64,000 nt of DNA from Mucilaginibacter sp. cycad4 (lineage in GTDB: Bacteria; Bacteroidota; Bacteroidia; Sphingobacteriales; Sphingobacteriaceae): contig NZ_CP139559.1 in the NCBI RefSeq assembly GCF_034263275.1, positions 4,092,001 to 4,156,000 on the forward strand, in the 5' to 3' direction. The notes under the pieces were generated by a model that worked only from the letters and a program-made list of their open reading frames with translations, had not been told where the DNA came from and searched no databases. Positions 59,204 to 64,000 of this stretch are shown here, in pieces. Each line of letters opens with the position of its first letter. The first letter of the stretch is position 1. The position numbers and the translations under genes are program-made.

Positions 59204-60676
59204 ATGAGTTTTTTTGAAAAGGGTAAACTTTCCGGCGATGACATATACCTTACCCCTTTGATCAATGATCTGGATACGGGGATCTGGAAGTATAATTTCA
59301 ATACAAGGGAAGTAAAATGGTCAACAGGCTTCTATGCGCTATTAGATTATCAATTCAATGAAATTGAATGCGATGCTTATACATTTTTTGATTACCTGCT
59401 TTACCACGCCGATAAACCGTTTCTTTTTAATGCCATTAACAACAGGATAACTGAAGGTACGCCGCCGCTTCAATTACGTTTTTTAACAAAAAAAAACGGG
59501 TATCAGTGGTTTGAAACCACGATAAGGAAGCTTGACGATGAGCATGGCAGTATAGTTTACGGTTCGCTTATCAATATCAACCGTTACAAACAAAATGACT
59601 TATTATCCCAAATCACTAATGATGATGCCTTCAAAACAGCACGGTTAGGCATCTGGGAAATTGATCCGCAAAATATCAATACCATTGTGCTGTCAAAACA
59701 GGTATATGATTTATTTGATCTTCAAAATCATTTAAACCTGAGCGTTGAAGAGTTTATTAGTTTTTTTGAACCTCCGTACCGGCCTGTTTTACAAAATGCT
59801 ATTAACCAAACTGTTGAACACAGCAGGCCTTTTGATATAGAATTACTTTTACGTTCGGCCAAAAACAATATGTTATGGTTAAAGGTAAAAGCTGTACCTG
59901 TGATTAATCACCTTGGTAAATGCACGTCGGTTAAAGGGGTTATCCAGGATATCGACAGCGAAAAAAGAAAGTTACTAAAACTTGAACAGTCAATAAATTT
60001 ACTGACCGACCAAAATCGCCGCCTGCAAAACTTCGCGTACATTGTTTCACATAATCTTCGTTCGCATACGGGCAACCTTCAATTTATGGTAAACCTGTTT
60101 GAACAAACCGAAACAACTGAAGAACGGGAGGAGATCTTTTCGCATATTAAAACCATCAGCGACAGCCTCGATCTTACCATCGAACACATCAACGAAATAG
60201 TTAAGATTCAGACCGAAATTACCAAAGAGCGAAAAATGGTTGAATTAGAGCCAATGTTCAAAAACATTTGCTCGGCGTTAAAAAATAATATCGAGACCAT
60301 AAACGCCCATGTTGAAGGTGACTTTACGCAATGCCGGGAGATCAGCTATATACCGGCCTATATGGAAAGTATTTTACAAAACCTGCTTACCAACTCCTTA
60401 AAATACAGTCATCCCGACAGGCAACCCATTATAAAATGCTATACCTTAACAGAAGGAAACCATATTTATCTCATTTTTGAAGATAACGGCCTTGGTATCG
60501 ACCTTGGACGCTATGGCGATAAGATTTTTGGCATGTACAAAACATTTCATCAAAATACGGATGCCAAGGGGATTGGCTTGTTTATTACCCGTAACCAGAT
60601 TGAAGCATTAGGCGGAAGCATTAAAGTTGACAGCACCGTAAACGTTGGCACAAAATTTACTATCAGGTTGGTATAA
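59204..60676 (+). CDS. PAS-domain sensor histidine kinase
   Basis: A 490-residue soluble kinase with two PAS domains (about 15-130, KYNFNTREVKWSTGFYALLD, and about 135-255, LGIWEIDPQNINTIVLSKQV), a His-dimerisation domain (NFAYIVSHNLRSHTGNLQFM, His about 284) and a complete ATPase domain (NLLTNSLKYSHPD, FEDNGLGIDLGRYGDKIFGM, KGIGLFITRNQIE). No membrane helix is present, so it senses an internal cue such as redox state or a ligand. The response regulator is encoded 15 bases downstream. Confidence 0.94.
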   Translation: MSFFEKGKLSGDDIYLTPLINDLDTGIWKYNFNTREVKWSTGFYALLDYQFNEIECDAYTFFDYLLYHADKPFLFNAINNRITEGTPPLQLRFLTKKNGYQWFETTIRKLDDEHGSIVYGSLININRYKQNDLLSQITNDDAFKTARLGIWEIDPQNINTIVLSKQVYDLFDLQNHLNLSVEEFISFFEPPYRPVLQNAINQTVEHSRPFDIELLLRSAKNNMLWLKVKAVPVINHLGKCTSVKGVIQDIDSEKRKLLKLEQSINLLTDQNRRLQNFAYIVSHNLRSHTGNLQFMVNLFEQTETTEEREEIFSHIKTISDSLDLTIEHINEIVKIQTEITKERKMVELEPMFKNICSALKNNIETINAHVEGDFTQCREISYIPAYMESILQNLLTNSLKYSHPDRQPIIKCYTLTEGNHIYLIFEDNGLGIDLGRYGDKIFGMYKTFHQNTDAKGIGLFITRNQIEALGGSIKVDSTVNVGTKFTIRLV

Positions 60677-60691
60677 TTAAATTACCAATAG

Positions 60692-61099
60692 ATGATTACA
60701 GAGCGAAGTCCGGCTAAAACCTGGATTGTGGATGATGATAGTATTTACGTTTACGGCCTAAAAAAATTAATAAGCATAAAGGAACTGAATACCCAATTAA
60801 GCCATTTTGTAAATGGAGAAGAAGCCATTTGCGCATTAAAAAAAGCAAACGAAGATCATAATAACTTACCCGATGTAATATTACTGGATATTAATATGCC
60901 GGTTATGGATGGATGGGAGTTTATGCTTGAATTTGCGAAAATAAAACCCCAAACGGGGAAAAAGATCGCTGTTTATATCGTGAGCTCATCAGTAGATCTT
61001 AACGATATCTACCGGGCTAAAAATATTTCTGAAGTTTCCGACTATCTGTTCAAACCTATAAGAACAAATCAGTTAAAAGAAGTTTTTGACAACGTTTAA
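60692..61099 (+). CDS. Single-domain response regulator
   Basis: A 135-residue receiver without output domain. The acidic pocket is VDDDS, the phospho-acceptor Asp66 in VILLDINMPVMDGWEF, and the conserved Lys in DYLFKPIRTNQL. It is the likely partner of the PAS kinase directly upstream. Stand-alone receivers usually act by binding other proteins or in a phosphorelay; a separate output protein is not visible nearby. Confidence 0.93.
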   Translation: MITERSPAKTWIVDDDSIYVYGLKKLISIKELNTQLSHFVNGEEAICALKKANEDHNNLPDVILLDINMPVMDGWEFMLEFAKIKPQTGKKIAVYIVSSSVDLNDIYRAKNISEVSDYLFKPIRTNQLKEVFDNV

Positions 61100-61120
61100 C
61101 TACAAGTCAACGAATGTATA

Positions 61121-61150
61121 AAAAAGCGGAGCCTTAGGCTCCGTTTTTTT
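61121..61150. terminator. Bidirectional terminator between the response regulator and a lipoprotein gene
   Basis: CGGAGCC (61127-61133) pairs with GGCTCCG (61137-61143) around TTA, with five A on the left and seven T on the right. It serves both converging genes; the T-run reaches the stop codon of the minus-strand gene. Confidence 0.92.
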
Positions 61151-61619
61151 ATTGCTTCATTAATACCGAAGTAGAAATAAAGTATTGAGAAGTATCTTTA
61201 AATGTAAGTTGAACTTTTCCGCCTACATTGCTCACTACACCGTATGAAACAGATTTATTGGACAAAGTAAATTTTATCCGGCTACCGCTTTGCACCCAGG
61301 TGCCCGAAGCTGACGCTCCCTTTTGCCCAATAATAGTGTAACCATTATCAGTCCTTGAAACATAACAATCTTCAGCGCCTACATAGGCGGCCGTCCATGT
61401 GCCATCGCCTTTCAGGTTAGTTTGGCTATCACTTATACACGGCGATACGGTGTTTGTATAGGTATCAGAGTGACCGGTGGTGATGTTTATATTCGTTTCT
61501 GATATCAGCGAATACTTACCGGCATAAACGCTTATAGGTTCACCCTTTTCTTTTTTGCAGGCATTACCGGCAAGCAATGCTACTATGGCCAGGCTTAAAA
61601 AATATATTTGTTTTTTCAT
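61149..61619 (-). CDS. Lipoprotein of unknown function (lipocalin-like)
   Basis: A 156-residue lipoprotein from ATG at 61619, with MKKQIYFLSLAIVALLAGNA followed by CKKEKGEP (Cys21). The frame is open further upstream across the end of manA, but the signal peptide sets the start. The mature part is rich in Thr, Ser and Gly and alternates as beta strands (AGKYSLISETNINITTG, GDGTWTAAYVG, SGTWVQSGSRIKFTLSN), resembling small lipocalin-like domains. Two Cys in the middle may form a disulfide. It lies 25 bases after manA. Confidence 0.82.
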   Translation of the reverse strand: MKKQIYFLSLAIVALLAGNACKKEKGEPISVYAGKYSLISETNINITTGHSDTYTNTVSPCISDSQTNLKGDGTWTAAYVGAEDCYVSRTDNGYTIIGQKGASASGTWVQSGSRIKFTLSNKSVSYGVVSNVGGKVQLTFKDTSQYFISTSVLMKQ

Positions 61620-61644
61620 AAATGCAGGTAACAACAGAGTGCTA

Positions 61645-62625
61645 TTATTCAATATAGCTTTCCAATATTTTAAAACCACCTGTTGTTTCCAGCTCAACTT
61701 TATCGATGCTTTTCGGTAACAGGATGCATTCGCCCATTTTAACGGCGTAAGCCTCATTGTTATATTTTACAGTATAGCCGCCTTCAACACAAACATGGAT
61801 CACAAATGAGTCAAGGGCCGAATAGTCTTTCGATGTGCTTTCATCAAAATCAAGCACATTGGTAGTAAAATAAGGGCAGGTAACCAGCTTTACAGTTTCG
61901 TTCTTTTTAGGCTCGTATTGGGTTTTATATTCGGGATAATGCTTGTAATCAATAGCGGCAAGGGCTTCTTCGGTATGTAACTCGCGTTTATTGCCTTTAT
62001 CATCAACACGGTCAAAATCGTAAATACGGTAAGTGATATCGGATGTTTGCTGAATTTCGGCAATCAACAAACCTTTGCCAATAGTATGCACCCTGCCTGC
62101 GGGTAAAAAGAAAACATCGTCGGCTACAGCTTCCTCTTTGTTAAGGATATCCATGATATGGCCGCTGTTTAAAGCATTAACATATTTTTCTTCGGTCATT
62201 TCCTGGTTAAAACCGGTAATCAGTGTCGAACCCGGATCAGCTTCAATGATATACCACATTTCGGTTTTACCGAACGAGTTATGGCGTTCCTTCGCCAACT
62301 TGTCGTCAGGGTGCACCTGTACCGAAAGATCATCATTGGCATCAATAAATTTTACCAGTAAAGGGAAGATGTTGCCGAAGTGGTCATAAACCTTTTTACC
62401 AACCAGTTCGTCTTTGTATTGCTCTAATAAATCGGCTAATGATTCACCTTCCAGGGCGCCCGAAGCTACCACCGAAACATCAGATTTCACTCCCGATATT
62501 TCCCAGGTTTCGCCGCAATTGGGTAAAGCGCCAAAATCTTTATGCAAGTAGGTTTTGATCTTCTGACCGCCCCATATCTTGTCTTTATATATGGTTTTAA
62601 ATTTTAATGGATATAATGCCGACAT
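61645..62625 (-). CDS. manA: Class I mannose-6-phosphate isomerase
   Basis: A 326-residue zinc enzyme that interconverts mannose-6-phosphate and fructose-6-phosphate. PLKFKTIYKDKIWGGQKIKT opens the protein, KFIDANDDLSVQVHPDDKLA contains zinc-binding residues, followed by GKTEMWYIIEADPGS and FLPAGRVHTIGKGLLIAEIQ with the next ligand. The length is that of the short bacterial form. It supplies or consumes mannose units for glycan precursors. It is followed closely by a lipoprotein gene on the same transcript. Confidence 0.94.
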   Translation of the reverse strand: MSALYPLKFKTIYKDKIWGGQKIKTYLHKDFGALPNCGETWEISGVKSDVSVVASGALEGESLADLLEQYKDELVGKKVYDHFGNIFPLLVKFIDANDDLSVQVHPDDKLAKERHNSFGKTEMWYIIEADPGSTLITGFNQEMTEEKYVNALNSGHIMDILNKEEAVADDVFFLPAGRVHTIGKGLLIAEIQQTSDITYRIYDFDRVDDKGNKRELHTEEALAAIDYKHYPEYKTQYEPKKNETVKLVTCPYFTTNVLDFDESTSKDYSALDSFVIHVCVEGGYTVKYNNEAYAVKMGECILLPKSIDKVELETTGGFKILESYIE

Positions 62626-62710
62626 AGTGTTGTATATTTTGACCGCTAAGTTAGGAGTTAAATAGACAATTGAAAATGCTAAATTGGTTTACCTGGCACA
62701 TTGTATAACA

Positions 62711-62741
62711 AAAAAAGCCCATACATAATGTATGAGCTTTT
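62711..62741 (-). terminator. Terminator after icd
   Basis: CATAC (62720-62724) pairs with GTATG (62730-62734) around ATAAT. The stem extends past one C-A mismatch with AAAAGC/GCTTTT, and the A-run on the left becomes the T-run of the minus-strand transcript. It begins about 23 bases beyond the icd stop. Confidence 0.8.
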
Positions 62742-62763
62742 CCATATTTAAAATGCCCGGCAA

Positions 62764-63993
62764 TTATTTACCTAAGCGTTTTTTCAGGTTTTCGTCAATT
62801 GCAGCTAAAAACTCTTCGGTGTACAGGTAATCGGTACCGTGTTCCACTTTTGGTTTAATGGTGATGGCCAAATCTTTGGTCATTTTGCCGCTTTCAACGG
62901 TTTCAATACAAACTTCTTCCAAAGCTTTGCAGAAGTTGATCAGTTCAGTGTTTTTATCCAGGATACCACGGAACTCTAAACCTCTTGTCCATGCAAAAAT
63001 AGATGCAATTGGATTGGTTGAGGTTGGTTTACCGGCCTGGTGATCACGATAGTGACGGGTTACAGTACCGTGGGCAGCTTCAGCTTCCATTACAGTACCA
63101 TCAGGAGTAACCAGGGTTGAAGTCATTAAGCCTAATGAACCAAAGCCTTGTGCTACAGTATCTGACTGTACGTCGCCATCATAGTTTTTACAAGCCCAAA
63201 CAAAGTTACCGTTCCATTTCAGGGCCGATGCAACCATGTCGTCAATTAAACGGTGCTCATAAGTAATGCCGGCAGCGTCAAATTTTTGTTTGTAATCGTT
63301 TTGATAGATCTCTTCAAAAATATCTTTGAAGCGGCCATCATATTTTTTAAGAATGGTATTTTTGGTTGACAAATATAAAGGCCAGCCTTTCATTAATGCC
63401 TGGTTAAAGCAGGCGTGAGCAAAACCTTTGATAGATTCATCAGTATTGTACATGGTTAATGCAACACCGTCACCTTTAAAGTTAAACACTTCAAATGACT
63501 GCTCAGGGCTGCCATCTTCAGGTGTAAACTTAACAGTAAGCTTACCTTTACCTTTGGTTAAGAAATCGGTAGCGCGGTACTGATCGCCAAAAGCATGACG
63601 GCCAATACAGATAGGCGCTGTCCAGTTAGGTACCAGGCGGGGTACATTGGCCATAACAATCGGCTCACGAAAAACAGTGCCATCCAATATGTTACGGATA
63701 GTACCGTTTGGCGATTTCCACATTTGTTTTAACCCAAACTCTTTCACCCTTGCTTCGTCGGGAGTAATAGTAGCACATTTAATACCAACGCCGTATTGTT
63801 TAATAGCGTTAGCTGCGTCAATAGTTACCTGATCGTCGGTTTGGTCGCGGTACTCGATACCCAGATCGTAATATTTAATATCAAGATCAAGGTACGGGGT
63901 AATCAATTTGTCTTTGATGAATTTCCAGATAATGCGGGTCATTTCATCTCCATCCAGTTCAACTACCGGATTCTCTACTTTTATTTTTGACAT
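62764..63993 (-). CDS. icd: NADP-dependent isocitrate dehydrogenase
   Basis: A 409-residue TCA-cycle enzyme of the dimeric class related to eukaryotic IDH1/2, not to E. coli Icd. VENPVVELDGDEMTRIIWKF, KSPNGTIRNILDGTVFREPI (the isocitrate-phosphate loop) and LTMYNTDESIKGFAHACFNQ are family-specific. The metal-binding Asp residues lie in LIDDMVASALKWNGNFVWAC KNYDGDVQSD-type blocks. The HGTVTRHYRDHQAGKPTSTN region gives NADP preference. It converts isocitrate to 2-oxoglutarate and NADPH. Only seven bases precede the ATG in this window, so its promoter is not visible. Confidence 0.96.
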   Translation of the reverse strand: MSKIKVENPVVELDGDEMTRIIWKFIKDKLITPYLDLDIKYYDLGIEYRDQTDDQVTIDAANAIKQYGVGIKCATITPDEARVKEFGLKQMWKSPNGTIRNILDGTVFREPIVMANVPRLVPNWTAPICIGRHAFGDQYRATDFLTKGKGKLTVKFTPEDGSPEQSFEVFNFKGDGVALTMYNTDESIKGFAHACFNQALMKGWPLYLSTKNTILKKYDGRFKDIFEEIYQNDYKQKFDAAGITYEHRLIDDMVASALKWNGNFVWACKNYDGDVQSDTVAQGFGSLGLMTSTLVTPDGTVMEAEAAHGTVTRHYRDHQAGKPTSTNPIASIFAWTRGLEFRGILDKNTELINFCKALEEVCIETVESGKMTKDLAITIKPKVEHGTDYLYTEEFLAAIDENLKKRLGK

Positions 63994-64000
63994 GCCTGAT

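Noticed and set aside
61620..61757. Longer form of the small lipoprotein starting inside manA
   Set aside because: The extension has no signal peptide and overlaps the conserved end of manA; the ATG at 61619 gives a standard lipoprotein signal.

Overview
The window reads as chromosome of a Bacteroidota bacterium, most likely family Sphingobacteriaceae (Mucilaginibacter/Pedobacter-like). Reasons: a SusC/SusD pair with a hybrid two-component regulator, promoters of the Bacteroidota type (TAnnTTTG at -7), many lipoproteins with C-K-K after the lipobox, moderate G+C, and many dispersed palindromic repeats. The genus is an inference from gene style only.

Layout. 1-14.7 kb (all minus strand): a polysaccharide utilisation locus. 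A hybrid sensor/regulator sits upstream of a SusC-type porin, SusD-type lipoprotein, TIG-domain glycan-binding lipoprotein, a small carbohydrate-binding-like secreted protein, an AraC regulator and a sodium:solute symporter; a further gene runs off the left edge. No glycoside hydrolase is visible, so the substrate is not determined. 15-18 kb: an Mla-like lipid ABC transporter (permease, ATPase, MCE protein). 18-27 kb: acyltransferase, a divergent sigma-like/anti-sigma-like pair, a DinB-like protein, an ArsR repressor coupled to an SRPBCC-VOC fusion, guaA, a periplasmic-binding lipoprotein and an RsmB/F-type RNA methyltransferase. 27-35 kb: MarC, MFS and amino-acid transporters, a short SSB, a WGR-like protein, a histidine-kinase-like protein without ATPase domain, and an SDR. 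35-41 kb: aromatic amino acid hydroxylase, a flippase-like membrane protein, and aguB/aguA (agmatine to putrescine). 41-45 kb: two LiaF-like membrane proteins with matching promoters, a DUF4288 protein and a LytS/LytTR two-component system. 45-54 kb: a repeat-rich zone with an IS3-family element, a YafK-type L,D-transpeptidase-like protein, a composite palindromic element, a stand-alone seven-bladed propeller, flavin reductase, fumarylacetoacetase, and an ISAs1-like element nested in a smaller inverted-repeat element. 54-64 kb: homogentisate dioxygenase, 4-hydroxyphenylpyruvate dioxygenase, a RelE/ParE-type toxin-antitoxin pair, YciI-like and AlkD-like proteins, a PAS kinase plus response regulator, a lipoprotein, manA and icd.

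How genes work together: phenylalanine hydroxylase, HPPD, homogentisate dioxygenase and fumarylacetoacetase give most of a Phe/Tyr degradation route, spread over about 21 kb; no maleylacetoacetate isomerase or tyrosine aminotransferase is seen here. The LiaF-like/LytS/LytTR genes look like a cell-envelope stress module: both LiaF-like promoters carry the same three-heptamer array at identical spacing, the most interesting regulatory signal in the window.

Repeats. Four palindromic families recur: A (TCATTGCGAGG... , five copies), B (GTCATTTCGA..., three copies), C (CCCCCTCTAAATCTCC..., often touching stop codons and once inside hppD), D (CGGCTCCAGCCGAGTG..., two copies). They form nested mosaics, the clearest being an IS inside a small terminal-inverted-repeat element inside a family D palindrome, with 10-bp target duplications at both levels.
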